From the NCBI GenBank assembly GCA_017744495.1, contig JAGIBE010000217.1:1-36603 (forward strand): DNA of 36,603 nt, in the 5' to 3' direction. Shown piece by piece: positions 21,888 to 30,044 of the stretch. The position numbers and the translations under genes were made by a program. The notes under the pieces are model-generated. The model was not told where the DNA came from and did no database searches. It worked only from the letters and a program-made list of their open reading frames with translations. The stretch comes from Caulobacter sp. GTDB taxonomy: Bacteria > Pseudomonadota > Alphaproteobacteria > Caulobacterales > Caulobacteraceae. Positions within the stretch are counted from its first letter, which is position 1; each line of letters starts with the position of its first letter.

Positions 21888-22431
21888 AAGTACTCAATCC
21901 GGGTAATCGTGCCCGCAAACCCCTCCAGCAAAGCGAATCTTGAGAACAACGACGAGAAAATCGTCTCGCCTCTAAACCATGAGAAGCGGTCGAGGCCTGG
22001 TTAGCCGCTCGGTGACCATCCCTTCCAGACCGGTGTTGCTCGAACCAAAGTTTCAGTGTCGCAACGATTCGCGCGCAGCGCAGATCAGATCAAGATCAAC
22101 ATTCTTGGGATGACGCGGCTTGTCGAAGCTGGGCCTTGCCCTTGAAACACAAAGACTTGCCGGCGGCGGGTCGTTCTGACCGACGATATGTGATCACAAT
22201 GGTCGTCTTGGCGTTCAACGTCCAAGGTCGGCCATCTGACGTCTGAACAACTTCAGCGCGGACGCCGGTCAGCCGCTTCTTCGCCAGATCCGCGGCGGTC
22301 GGATTCCAAGCGTGGGACGCCCAGGCTAATTTCTGTGGAAAACTGCGATTCAGGGTCAGGCGTCCGGCCGATCGCTGGGGGACCGCTCGAGAATCCGCCG
22401 AAGCGCGCGCCGATCGAGGAGAAGTAGGAGT
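21888..22431. other. Gene-poor stretch between mucR and tRNA-Gln
   Basis: No gene is confidently supported. A minus-strand frame is open from the 3' end of tRNA-Gln down to a TGA at 22096-22098; its last 85 codons have protein-like character, for example GVRAEVVQTSDGRPW and TTIVITYRR, but there is no ATG or GTG start. Codon use is less GC-rich than in neighbouring genes. It may be a gene remnant. A small inverted repeat CGAGA-AAATCG-TCTCG lies near 21953-21970. Confidence 0.4.
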
Positions 22432-22505
22432 TGGCTGGGGAACTAGGACTCGAACCTAGAATGACGGTACCAAAAACCGCAGTGTTACCATTACACCATT
22501 CCCCA
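22432..22505 (-). tRNA. tRNA-Gln (anticodon UUG)
   Basis: Read on the minus strand, the 7-base acceptor stem TGGGGAA pairs with TTCCCCA. The anticodon loop TTTTGGT gives anticodon TTG, the T arm contains GGTTCGAGTCC, and the discriminator G is followed by an encoded CCA. Length 74 with CCA. All arms fold. Confidence 0.95.
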
Positions 22506-22656
22506 GCAGGAACGGCGGGACCCGTCTGGGCCCGGCGAGGCGGTGGAGATAGCGCAGGAGTCGGACGGATGCAACGCTGCTTTGAACTTCTTTTTTTGAG
22601 GTGATTTTTGTCGCTTGCGGGACCGCCGACGCATGTCTATAAGCCGCCCTCCAAGT

Positions 22657-22733
22657 CGGAGTGTGGCTCAGTCTGGTAGAGCACTGCGTTCGGGACGCAG
22701 GGGTCGCAGGTTCAAATCCTGCCACTCCGACCA
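22657..22733 (+). tRNA. tRNA-Pro (anticodon CGG)
   Basis: The acceptor stem CGGAGTG pairs with CACTCCG. The anticodon arm CTGCG-TTCGGGA-CGCAG has CGG at the anticodon. The T arm has GGTTCAAATCC, and the CCA is encoded. Length 77 with CCA. It lies between tRNA-Gln (opposite strand) and sppA. Confidence 0.97.
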
Positions 22734-22863
22734 TTCCTTTCCCGAGATTTCCAAAGCATACCCTAAGGCGGCGCCGTCCCCATCAGGGCGCCCTCGCGGG
22801 TCTTCGCGCCTGTCCGGGCCTCGCGCTTTTCTTTGCCTGGAACCCAGGTTGCGCGCTGTTCAT

Positions 22864-22892
22864 TTGACCGCGACGCCAGGGTCGCTACTAGC
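22864..22892 (+). promoter_or_regulatory. Candidate Caulobacter-type housekeeping promoter of sppA
   Basis: TTGACC (22864-22869) is followed after 14 bases by GCTACTAGC (22884-22892), close to the Caulobacter sigma-73 pattern TTGACgS...GCTAnAwC. It lies 30 bases upstream of the sppA start. Confidence 0.5.
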
Positions 22893-22921
22893 TTGCGCGA
22901 CAATAGGCAGCAGGACGTCCG

Positions 22922-24709
22922 ATGAAGCAGTTTCTCATGACCGTGGCCGGCGTTTTCGTCGGCTTGGTGTTGTTCCTCGTCGGCGTTCCTTTCCTTCTGA
23001 TCGTCATGGCGGCCAGCGCCGCCCGCCCCGCCCCGGTCCCGGCCCATACGGTGCTGCAGCTGGACCTGCGTGGCGGTCTGCCCGATCAGGAGTCGCAGAA
23101 CCCCTTCGCGGCCTTCAGCGGCGGCGGCGGCCAGTCGGTGATGTCGATCATCGAGACCCTGCGCCGCGCCGAAACCGACGACAAGGTCGAGGCGGTGCTG
23201 GTGCGCCTGCCCGAGGGCGGCATGGCCCCGGCCTCGGCCGACGAGCTGCGCCTGGCCTTCAAGCACTTCCGCGCGGTGGGCAAGAAGCCGATCTTCGCCC
23301 ACAGCCAGGGTCTCTATCCCTCGGGCCTGGTCACCTCGACCTACATGCTGGGCTCGGCGGCCAGTGAGTTCTGGATGCAGCCCGACAGCTCGCTGCAGGC
23401 CGTGGGCGCGTCCAGCGAGGAGATGTTCTTCAAGCGCTTCTTCGACAAGTACGGCGTCAAGGCCGACTACGAGCAGCGCTACGAGTACAAGAACGCGGTC
23501 AATCCCTACCTCTATAGCGACTATACGCCGGCTCACCGGGAATCGACGCTGTCGTGGATGGGTTCGGTCTATACGACGGCGCTGACCACGGCCGCCCACG
23601 ACCGCAAGATCGCGCCGGCCGCCCTGATCAAGACGATCGAGGCGGGCCCCTACAGCGCCGAAGAGGCCAAGGCCAAGGGCCTGATCGACCGCGTCGGCCA
23701 GGTGAAGGACGTGCAGGACGCCATGCTGGCCCGCGCCGGCAAGGGCGCCAAGCTGATGGACTTCGACGACTATGTCTCGCGCTCCAAGCGTCCGACGGTC
23801 AAGACCGGCCCGACCATCGCGGTCGTCCAGGCCGAGGGCGCGATCATGACCGGCAGCGGCGACGGCGGCTCGCCGTTCGGCGGCGATTCGACGATCTATT
23901 CCGACCAGGTGGCCAAGGCCCTGTACGACGCCATCGAGGACAAGGACGTCAAGGCGATCGTCTTCCGCGTCTCCTCGCCCGGCGGCTCGGACACGGCCTC
24001 GGAACAGATCCTGGCCGCGGTGAAGGCGGCCAAGAAGGCCAATAAGCCGATCGTGGTCAGCATGGGCACCTATGCGGCCTCGGGCGGCTACTGGATCAGC
24101 TCCGGCGCCTCGGCGATCGTGGCCGAGCCCACCACCCTGACCGGCTCGATCGGCGTGTTCGGCGGCAAGTTCGCCCTGGGCGAGGCCCTGTCGCGGTTCG
24201 GCGTCGATGTGAAGCAAGTCCATGTCGGCGGCGACTATTCGGGCGCGTTCGGCACGGGCCAGGGCTTCACCCCCGACCAGCGGGCGAAGTTCGCCGCCTG
24301 GATGGACCGCATCTACGCCGGCTTCGTCCACCGCGTCGCCGAGGGTCGCAAGCTGCCCGAGGAGCGGGTGCGCGAGATCGCCAAGGGCCGGGTCTGGACC
24401 GGCGTCCAGGCCAAGCAGCTGGGCCTGGTCGACGAACTGGGCGGCTTCTACGAGGCCGTCGAGAAGGCCAAGAGCCTGGCCGGGATCAAGGGCGAGGTGA
24501 AGCTCAAGAAGATCGGCGGCTCCAACTCGCCGTTCGAGGCCTTGGAGAAGGTGCTGGGGGTCAGCGAGACCTCGGCGCGCACCCTGGCCGCCTCGGCCTG
24601 GCTGCTGGGCGACCCGCGCTCGCAGTCGATCCTGGACGAGATGGCCAAGGCCCGCCTGCGCTCCACGCCGAGCGGGGCGGCGGTGCTGGCGGATACGCCG
24701 GTGCACTAA
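22922..24709 (+). CDS. sppA: Signal peptide peptidase SppA, 67-kDa type
   Basis: A 595-residue S49 protease with tandem SppA repeats. One N-terminal membrane helix (about 5-30) anchors it. The catalytic lysine lies in the first repeat in YEYKNAVNPYLY (Lys190) and the nucleophile Ser387 in TYAASGGYWISS in the second, as in Escherichia coli SppA. TLTGSIGVFGGKF follows. It degrades cleaved signal peptides in the membrane, facing the periplasm. An AGGA site precedes the ATG. It has its own promoter candidate and a strong terminator 22 bases downstream, so it is monocistronic. Confidence 0.95.
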   Translation: MKQFLMTVAGVFVGLVLFLVGVPFLLIVMAASAARPAPVPAHTVLQLDLRGGLPDQESQNPFAAFSGGGGQSVMSIIETLRRAETDDKVEAVLVRLPEGGMAPASADELRLAFKHFRAVGKKPIFAHSQGLYPSGLVTSTYMLGSAASEFWMQPDSSLQAVGASSEEMFFKRFFDKYGVKADYEQRYEYKNAVNPYLYSDYTPAHRESTLSWMGSVYTTALTTAAHDRKIAPAALIKTIEAGPYSAEEAKAKGLIDRVGQVKDVQDAMLARAGKGAKLMDFDDYVSRSKRPTVKTGPTIAVVQAEGAIMTGSGDGGSPFGGDSTIYSDQVAKALYDAIEDKDVKAIVFRVSSPGGSDTASEQILAAVKAAKKANKPIVVSMGTYAASGGYWISSGASAIVAEPTTLTGSIGVFGGKFALGEALSRFGVDVKQVHVGGDYSGAFGTGQGFTPDQRAKFAAWMDRIYAGFVHRVAEGRKLPEERVREIAKGRVWTGVQAKQLGLVDELGGFYEAVEKAKSLAGIKGEVKLKKIGGSNSPFEALEKVLGVSETSARTLAASAWLLGDPRSQSILDEMAKARLRSTPSGAAVLADTPVH

Positions 24710-24731
24710 CGTCGCCTTTCCAAGCGACAAG

Positions 24732-24761
24732 AGGCCGTCCGGGAGACCGGGCGGCCTTTTT
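24732..24761 (+). terminator. Rho-independent terminator of sppA
   Basis: AGGCCGTCCGG pairs with CCGGGCGGCCT (one G-U) across a GAGA tetraloop, followed by TTTTT. It begins 22 bases after the sppA stop. Confidence 0.92.
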
Positions 24762-24780
24762 GTTTGGGCCGAGCCCGTCC

Positions 24781-24934
24781 CCTCCCAAGTCCCTCCCCCT
24801 GTGGGGGAGGCGATCGCGCAGCGATCGGTGGGGGAGGAATAGGATCGAAGATCGTAGGTCCGGCCGTCATCTGATCACTACCCCCTCCGTCGGCTGCGCC
24901 GACACCTCCCCCACAGGGGGAGGGACTTGGGAGG
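24781..24934. repeat. Pair of inverted dispersed hairpin elements with perfect 30-base outer arms
   Basis: The 30 bases at 24781-24810 are exactly inverted at 24905-24934. Inside each copy is the stem CCTCCCCC-TGT-GGGGGAGG (24792-24810; mirrored at 24905-24923). A second stem lies next to each: CGATCGC-GCA-GCGATCG (24811-24827) and GTCGGC-TGC-GCCGAC (24889-24903). So the region is two copies of a two-hairpin repeat in head-to-head orientation. Similar elements are familiar in intergenic regions of Caulobacterales. Another copy lies at 30957-30993. Confidence 0.85.
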
Positions 24935-25564
24935 CGCGGCTTCGCGCTCTCACGCGGAAACCCGCTGAGCTCGGTGGGAAGGGTGCGAAGCGCGCGGGCC
25001 TCGCCCGGAAGATTTGCAGTTACGAGTACCGTTTCGACGAAGTCTGAGCGCTTCGCGTGGAACCGTTATCCGGAAGCCTTCGGATCGCGGATTTTTAACC
25101 CGCTCCGATGGAGGCCCCCGACGGGCGGAGAGTTGGCGCTCTCCGGACCGCCCGGGCGATTTCAGCCCGGGCCTGTCGGCTTGATCCGTCTGTCCTGAGC
25201 GCCGGAGCTTCGTCCCATGTTTCAGGGAACCTGCTCCGACTCCAACCCAGGACGTCTCCGACGAGACACGACGGAAAAAGCCTTCCCGCTCGACCACCCT
25301 GAAGGCCGCATCGGTCGCCGTACGTGCGCCCTCCCCATGCCTCCAGGTGGGATCAGGATACGGCGAGCTGGAAGGATGGGGATAAGTTTGGTCGAGATAA
25401 TTTAGGGCGTTGATTTCGCTGAGGTTCATCTCGCGAACGCCGAGGATAGGCCCTGCCGCGGACGTGCTCTTGCGGCGTGCCCCCCAACCGCTTGACTCAG
25501 TGCGAGACTGGGAACCCGCCGCGAGGATAGAGCCCCGCCCCTGGCGAACGGCTTGCCGACGCCC
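24935..25564. other. Structured gene-poor stretch downstream of the TonB receptor gene
   Basis: About 630 bases without a credible protein gene. A minus-strand frame (24950-25429, MNLSEINALNYLDQ...) lacks domain features and normal composition. Several perfect stems exist: GGAGAG-TTGGCG-CTCTCC (25127-25144), then GCCCGGGC-GATTTCA-GCCCGGGC (25150-25172). I looked for RNase P, tmRNA, SRP and 6S RNA landmarks and found none. It could hold an unrecognised small RNA. Confidence 0.45.
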
Positions 25565-25600
25565 AAAAGAAAAACGGCGGGCCCTTGCGAGCCCGCCGTT
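25565..25600 (-). terminator. Terminator of the TonB-dependent receptor gene
   Basis: On the minus strand AACGGCGGGC pairs with GCCCGCCGTT around an 8-base loop, followed by TTTTTCTTTT. It starts about 26 bases after the receptor's stop codon. Confidence 0.9.
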
Positions 25601-25626
25601 CCTTTTAGATCAAGCCTGATCGGGAA

Positions 25627-28600
25627 CTAGAATTCCAGATCGAAGCCCAGACGCACCGTACGCGGGTTCTGGTAGATGGTCGGCTTGCCGAAGTTCGCGT
25701 CGTGGACGCCGGCCGAAGCATCGCCCACTTCCGAGAACTGAACGGCGTTGTCTTCGTTCAGCAGGTTGAAGACATCGGCGCGGAGGGTCAGACCCTTCGG
25801 CAGGTACTGCATTTCCGGCACGGTGTAACGGACTTGCAGGTCGAGGTTGGTGTACCAGTCGCCCTTGAAGGCCGAACCGCGCGGCACCGGAACCGACTTG
25901 GAGCCGTCCCAGCAGTAGCGCGAAGCAGCGGCGTAGCCAGCGGCCGCGGCGTCGGTCGGGTGGACGCCGATGCAGCTATAGTGACGCGGCGAGGCCAGTT
26001 GGAAGTTGCCGCCGATCTGGAGGTTATCCGTGATCGCATAGGCGCCGTACAGCTTGAACTGATGGCCGCGGTGGTTCGGCAGCAGACCGTAGCTGAAGTC
26101 GGACAGACCCGGGTGGTCGAAGTCTTGGGTCGAACCGGCGTCCGTCTGGGCGTTGTTGCCGGCGTCGGACTTCACGGTGCCTTCGTAGTTACCCTTCAGT
26201 TCCGACAGGGTGTACGAACCGTTCAGGCTCCACTTGCCGTCGAAGGCGCGCGAGAACGACAGTTCCAGGGCCGTGTATTCACGCTTGGCCTTGGGGTTGC
26301 CGATGTCGTCCGCCGACAGGGTGATCTTCTTGCCGGCCAGCGGGGTCGCCAGGTCGGTACGGACGATGATCGTCGTATCCTCGCCCGGGTTCGCCACGAC
26401 GTAGTCAGCGTCGCCATAGAAGACGTCTTCAAGATCAGCGGCGCCGCAGCCGTTGACGCTCGGGTTACGAGCGCACCACTTCACGATGGCCGCGTCCATG
26501 GCGATGTCTTCCGACACCCGGCCCAGGTTGCGGTACGTCAGGGTGGCGCCGATCTTCCACAGGGAGTCGAGCTTGCGCTCGTAGCCCAGGATGAACTCGT
26601 CTTCGTAGCTGGCCTTCAGGCCGACCGCCGGCTTGGACGCCGCCGGTTCCTGGGTGCCGTTGCCGTAGACCACGCAGCCGTCGGTGGCCTTGACGAACGG
26701 AGCGCCGGTCGGGCAGGCGGTGCCGCCGACCGCGCCGTTGAAGGTCGGGTTGTTGATCTGGGCGCCCAGCACCGGGATGCCGGCGGCGTTCTGGTAAGGC
26801 GCGTAGTCCAAGCCGGCCGGCGGCAGGAAGTAGGCGTCATAGTACAGGTCCGCGCCGCGGAACGACAGGTTCGAAGCCGGCGGAATGAAGTAGCGGCCGT
26901 ACGAACCGAAGATCTTGCTCTGACCATCGCCGGTCACGTCATAGCTGAACGCGAAGCGGGGCGACCAGTTGTCCTTCAGGTTCAGGACGCGTTCGCCCCT
27001 CAGGTTGTCCAGCTTGAAGATGTCGTCGCGGACGCCGATCTGCAGGTTCAGGCGATCGGTGAGGTCCCACGAATCTTGCAGGTAGAAGGACTCGTTCTCG
27101 CCGTCGACCGCCGCGCCGCCGAAGTTGCCGACGCGGACGCGGACGTACTGCTGACCCAGCGGCAGGCCCAGGCGGGTCGCCGTCGCCGCGCTGCCCACGA
27201 TCTGATAGCGATACTGCGCGCCGCCCGAACGGGTCGAGGCGTGGAACAGCTCGGTCTTTTCGTGGTCGTAGCCGCCACGGACGTGGTGGTCGCCCATCAG
27301 GGCGAAGTACAGGTCGCCGTCGACGCGGTAGAAGGTCCGTTCGGTGTTGGCGATGTCGGTGGTGGCGTTGGCGGCCGGGGTCGGGCCCCGACGGACATAG
27401 ACGCCGACCGGCTGACCGGTATAGGCGGGACCGCGACCGTCTTGGACGTACGAAGCGCTGGCGTCGGCCGGCAGGGTGTAGTCCTGGTCGTTGTTCTTGC
27501 CGTAGGCGGCCGACAGGGTGAACCAGTCGGTGAACGTGCCGGTGTACTTGGCGACGTAGTTGATGCCGCCGTTCTTGTACTTGGTGCCGACCAGCTCGTT
27601 ACCGATGGTGTCGGTGGACGCGTCGTAGTCGTAGGTGCGGCGCGTGACGTTCTGGAACGTGCTGAATTCGGTGAATTCGAAGTGCTGGCGATCCGTCAGG
27701 TAGCCGTCGATCTTGAAGCCCCAGAACGGATCCGACGAGCGGTCGACATAGTAGCCGCCGTTCAGGTTCGAGGTCTGGGTCTGGGTCAGATCATTGGTCT
27801 GATACAGGCCATAGGCGAACAGCCGATCCTTGATGATCGGGCCGCCGACTTCCAGCGTGTACTGCTTGTTGTCGGTCGAGGCGCGGTTGCCGTTGGAGAC
27901 GTAGCTGTTCGGGGCGTCGGATTGCAGGCCCTTGAGCAGCAGGTTGCCGTGCAGGGCCACGCGGAAGTCGTTGGTGCCCGACTTGGTCACGGCGTTGATC
28001 ACGCCGCCGGTCGCGCGACCGAATTCGGCCGGATAGCCGCCGGTCTTCACGTCGACCGACTTGTAGAAGTCGAACGGAACGGTGGCGCCACCAACATAGG
28101 TGTTGAAGTTGGTGATGTTCAGGCCGTTGATATAGAACGCGTTTTCACCGGCCGAGGCGCCGCCGATCGACGGGACCGAGCTGCCGTCGGTGTTGGTGAA
28201 GCCGTTCGGGCCCGAGACCGCGGTGACGACGCCCGGCGCCAGCAGGGCGATGCCCTGGATGTCGCGCGGCAGCGGCACTTGCTTCTGCAGGGTTTCGACG
28301 TCGATCGAGACGCCCTTGGTCGACTGCGAGAAGTCCAGTTGCGGGTTGGCGGTGGCCGTGACCACCACTTCCGAAACCGCCGCGTCGGCCGAGTTCAGGG
28401 TGAAGGTGTAGGCCGAGGTGCCGCCGACGCCGACGCGGACGTTGCCGTCGTTGGTCGACTGGAAGCCTTCCTTGGTGATGGCCACCGAGTAGCCGCCGCC
28501 CGGGATCAGGGGGGCGCGGAACTGACCGGCCGCGTCGGTGGTCAGGGTGCGCGAGAAGCCCTGGTCCAGCGACTTGACGGCGACGGTGGCGCCGGCGACA

Positions 28601-28788
28601 GGCGCGCCGCTGGCGTCAACGACGGTGCCGACCATGGTGCCGCTGGTGTAGTCCTGGGCGCTGGCCAGGGTCGGGACCGCCGTGGCGATCGCCGTCACGG
28701 CCAGCGGCGCGGCGACGGTGGCCAGGCCGGCCAGCAGCGTCGACGTCAAAAGACGCGCGCGCGCGCTCTTGATGGAAGTCATCTTCAT
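25627..28788 (-). CDS. Oar-like TonB-dependent outer-membrane receptor with carboxypeptidase-regulatory-like domain
   Basis: A 1053-residue outer-membrane protein. It has a long signal peptide (to about residue 45, ending LASAQ) and a CarboxypepD_reg-like beta-sandwich (GTVVDASGAPVAGATVAVKS...AGQFRAPLIPGGGYSV, about 50-125). A plug domain follows (about 150-270, with GGYPAEFGRATGGVINAVTKSG), then a 22-strand barrel ending in the terminal phenylalanine VRLGFDLEF. Oar-type receptors take up large or unknown substrates using TonB energy; the substrate here is not identifiable. I chose the ATG at 28788, which has GAGGGG 6 bases upstream and begins the signal peptide. No sigma/anti-sigma pair is adjacent, so it is not a transducer. 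It has its own terminator. Confidence 0.92.
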   Translation of the reverse strand: MKMTSIKSARARLLTSTLLAGLATVAAPLAVTAIATAVPTLASAQDYTSGTMVGTVVDASGAPVAGATVAVKSLDQGFSRTLTTDAAGQFRAPLIPGGGYSVAITKEGFQSTNDGNVRVGVGGTSAYTFTLNSADAAVSEVVVTATANPQLDFSQSTKGVSIDVETLQKQVPLPRDIQGIALLAPGVVTAVSGPNGFTNTDGSSVPSIGGASAGENAFYINGLNITNFNTYVGGATVPFDFYKSVDVKTGGYPAEFGRATGGVINAVTKSGTNDFRVALHGNLLLKGLQSDAPNSYVSNGNRASTDNKQYTLEVGGPIIKDRLFAYGLYQTNDLTQTQTSNLNGGYYVDRSSDPFWGFKIDGYLTDRQHFEFTEFSTFQNVTRRTYDYDASTDTIGNELVGTKYKNGGINYVAKYTGTFTDWFTLSAAYGKNNDQDYTLPADASASYVQDGRGPAYTGQPVGVYVRRGPTPAANATTDIANTERTFYRVDGDLYFALMGDHHVRGGYDHEKTELFHASTRSGGAQYRYQIVGSAATATRLGLPLGQQYVRVRVGNFGGAAVDGENESFYLQDSWDLTDRLNLQIGVRDDIFKLDNLRGERVLNLKDNWSPRFAFSYDVTGDGQSKIFGSYGRYFIPPASNLSFRGADLYYDAYFLPPAGLDYAPYQNAAGIPVLGAQINNPTFNGAVGGTACPTGAPFVKATDGCVVYGNGTQEPAASKPAVGLKASYEDEFILGYERKLDSLWKIGATLTYRNLGRVSEDIAMDAAIVKWCARNPSVNGCGAADLEDVFYGDADYVVANPGEDTTIIVRTDLATPLAGKKITLSADDIGNPKAKREYTALELSFSRAFDGKWSLNGSYTLSELKGNYEGTVKSDAGNNAQTDAGSTQDFDHPGLSDFSYGLLPNHRGHQFKLYGAYAITDNLQIGGNFQLASPRHYSCIGVHPTDAAAAGYAAASRYCWDGSKSVPVPRGSAFKGDWYTNLDLQVRYTVPEMQYLPKGLTLRADVFNLLNEDNAVQFSEVGDASAGVHDANFGKPTIYQNPRTVRLGFDLEF

Positions 28789-28932
28789 AATATCCCCTCT
28801 GACATGGCGAAGCATCCCGACCGCCCGCACGTGCCCATTTCGGGGACGTTACGTTCGGCCTGTCTGGATTTTTGCCCCAACTCCACCACGAGAACTTAGG
28901 TGTCCCGGAAAACATTTCCCCGGTTAGGGCGA

Positions 28933-28961
28933 CGTTAGGAGTGGCGCCGCTCGGCGGTCAA
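28933..28961 (-). promoter_or_regulatory. Candidate promoter of the TonB-dependent receptor gene
   Basis: On the minus strand TTGACC (28961-28956) is followed after 17 bases by CTAACG (28938-28933). This gives a leader of roughly 140 bases before the ATG at 28788. Confidence 0.45.
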
Positions 28962-28966
28962 TTCCC

Positions 28967-28982
28967 ATTACCAATCCGTAAT
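28967..28982 (-). promoter_or_regulatory. Palindrome abutting the receptor promoter (possible activator or repressor site)
   Basis: ATTAC-N6-GTAAT is a perfect inverted repeat directly upstream of the candidate -35 box, a position suited to an activator. No cognate regulator is adjacent. Confidence 0.4.
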
Positions 28983-29394
28983 CACATCGCACGGGGCTGT
29001 CGCATTATCGCAACACGATCGCCGCATTTCTGACGAACGCCGCTCAGATTTTCCACAAACCCCCGAATAACAAGGGTCTTACACCCGATATCCCCTTGGC
29101 CAGACAGGCAAATTCCACCCAGCCCCGTCGAGTGCGACGCCTATCGCGCATCACCGCGCCAACAGGCAAGAAACAGCTCGGATCAGGTTGACATTCGAGA
29201 AATCACACCGCGAAGTGACGAATTTATCGGTATCAAATGCTTGGTTCTGACGATCGGCGAGAAATTCTTCCGGCTCACCGCCCAAATTTCCGTCATCTTT
29301 GATCCCGACCGACCGTTGCGCGGGCGCCCCGGCGCCGCGATGATGAGGAGCGCCTTCGCGCCGTCTTCACCCATCCGCCACGAGTGACCCGCCC

Positions 29395-29805
29395 ATGACC
29401 GCGTTCCGACGTGTTACCGACTCGCTTTCGGTCAGCCCCCAGATCGCGCTCGACGACCTGGGCCGCGCTGCCGAGGAGGGCTTCGTGCTGGTGATCAACA
29501 ATCGCCCAGACGACGAAGAGCCAGGCCAGCCGACCAGCGCCCAGGTCGAGGCCGCGGCCCGCGGGGCCGGCCTGGACTACGTGCATATTCCCGTGCGGGG
29601 CGCCCCCACCTTCGATCAGGTCGAGGCCGTGCGGCGGGCCGTCGAGGGCGCCGAGGGGCCGGTCCTGGCCTTCTGCCGCTCGGGCACACGCTCGATCGTC
29701 ACCTGGTCACTGGGCCAAGCGGCTTCGGGCGCGACCGACCGCGCCGAACTGGTGCGGCTGGGCGCCGACGCCGGCTATGACCTGTCGGGCGTGCTGGGCG
29801 TCTAA
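29395..29805 (+). CDS. DUF442 / TIGR01244-type phosphatase-like protein
   Basis: A 136-residue protein of the beta-lactamase-hydrolase-like (BLH, DUF442) family with a cysteine-phosphatase or rhodanese-like fold. VTDSLSVSPQIALDDL and VINNRPDDEEPGQPTSAQ are the family's N-terminal motifs, and LAFCRSGTRS holds the catalytic Cys94 and its loop. Family members elsewhere are fused to MBL sulfur dioxygenases; here an MBL hydrolase lies about 240 bases downstream, possibly related. No strong Shine-Dalgarno is visible. Confidence 0.87.
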   Translation: MTAFRRVTDSLSVSPQIALDDLGRAAEEGFVLVINNRPDDEEPGQPTSAQVEAAARGAGLDYVHIPVRGAPTFDQVEAVRRAVEGAEGPVLAFCRSGTRSIVTWSLGQAASGATDRAELVRLGADAGYDLSGVLGV

Positions 29806-29816
29806 CCCGCCGGCGC

Positions 29817-29969
29817 CTAATAATGATGCGTCAGGGCGATCCGGGCCGCCATCGCGGCCGGTTCGGGCTCGCAACTGGCCAGGACGAATTGAGCCACGAT
29901 GAGACACAGGATGGCGAAGGCCGCGCGCTGGAGCCGTTTTGAAACAAAAATCGCTGCGTCGGCGGCCAT
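29817..29969 (-). CDS. Very small putative lipoprotein or membrane peptide
   Basis: A 50-residue open frame from the ATG at 29969 to a TAG at 29817. The sequence is MAADAAIFVSKRLQR, then the hydrophobic AAFAILCLIVAQFVLA, then SCEPEPAAMAARI. An LASC lipobox would leave a 17-residue lipidated peptide; otherwise it is a single-pass membrane peptide. Support is a good AGGAGT site 8 bases upstream, basic residues before the hydrophobic run and GC-rich third positions. It lies between two plus-strand genes and points the opposite way. No family is recognised. Confidence 0.55.
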   Translation of the reverse strand: MAADAAIFVSKRLQRAAFAILCLIVAQFVLASCEPEPAAMAARIALTHHY

Positions 29970-30044
29970 GGTCGGTACTCCTGAAGGTTTACGGACCGTT
30001 CACCGCAAGACCGGCGCCGCGATCCTCCATCAGATGAGGCCGCG

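Larger units (their letters stand above)
28789..29394. other. Long intergenic region upstream of the TonB receptor gene
   Basis: About 600 bases with no supported gene and visibly higher AT than the coding sequence around it. It holds the receptor's promoter candidate (28933-28961), the palindrome ATTAC-CAATCC-GTAAT (28967-28982) and GGAAA-ACA-TTTCC (28907-28919). The right part must also serve the gene at 29395, but I see no clear promoter for it. Confidence 0.6.

Noticed and set aside
21833..21949. A longer mucR with 39 extra N-terminal residues
   Set aside because: The added part contains the AAATAC repeats and has no MucR character. The GTG at 21832 has a ribosome binding site and matches the family N-terminus.
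22373..22394. A stretch similar to the 3' end of tRNA-Gln, as a possible attachment-site duplication
   Set aside because: The match is short and interrupted, and there is no integrase or mobile gene nearby.
22763..24730. A 655-residue minus-strand open frame
   Set aside because: It is antisense to sppA, whose catalytic residues and family length are clear. The frame is His/Gly/Arg-rich and shows no domain, as expected for an antisense frame in GC-rich DNA.
24950..25429. A 159-residue minus-strand frame with a plausible ATG
   Set aside because: Rich in Arg/Ser/Pro, no recognisable fold or homologous motif, and it crosses several perfect RNA-type stems.
24935..25564. RNase P RNA, tmRNA, SRP RNA or 6S RNA in the gene-poor stretch
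   Set aside because: Looked for conserved landmarks such as GAGGAAAGTCCGG and GGAAGGAAGCAG in both directions; none is present.
25702..28899. A 1065-residue plus-strand open frame
   Set aside because: It lies antisense to the TonB-dependent receptor, which has a signal peptide, plug, barrel and terminal phenylalanine. The plus-strand product is a repetitive Arg/Val/Gly sequence without domains.
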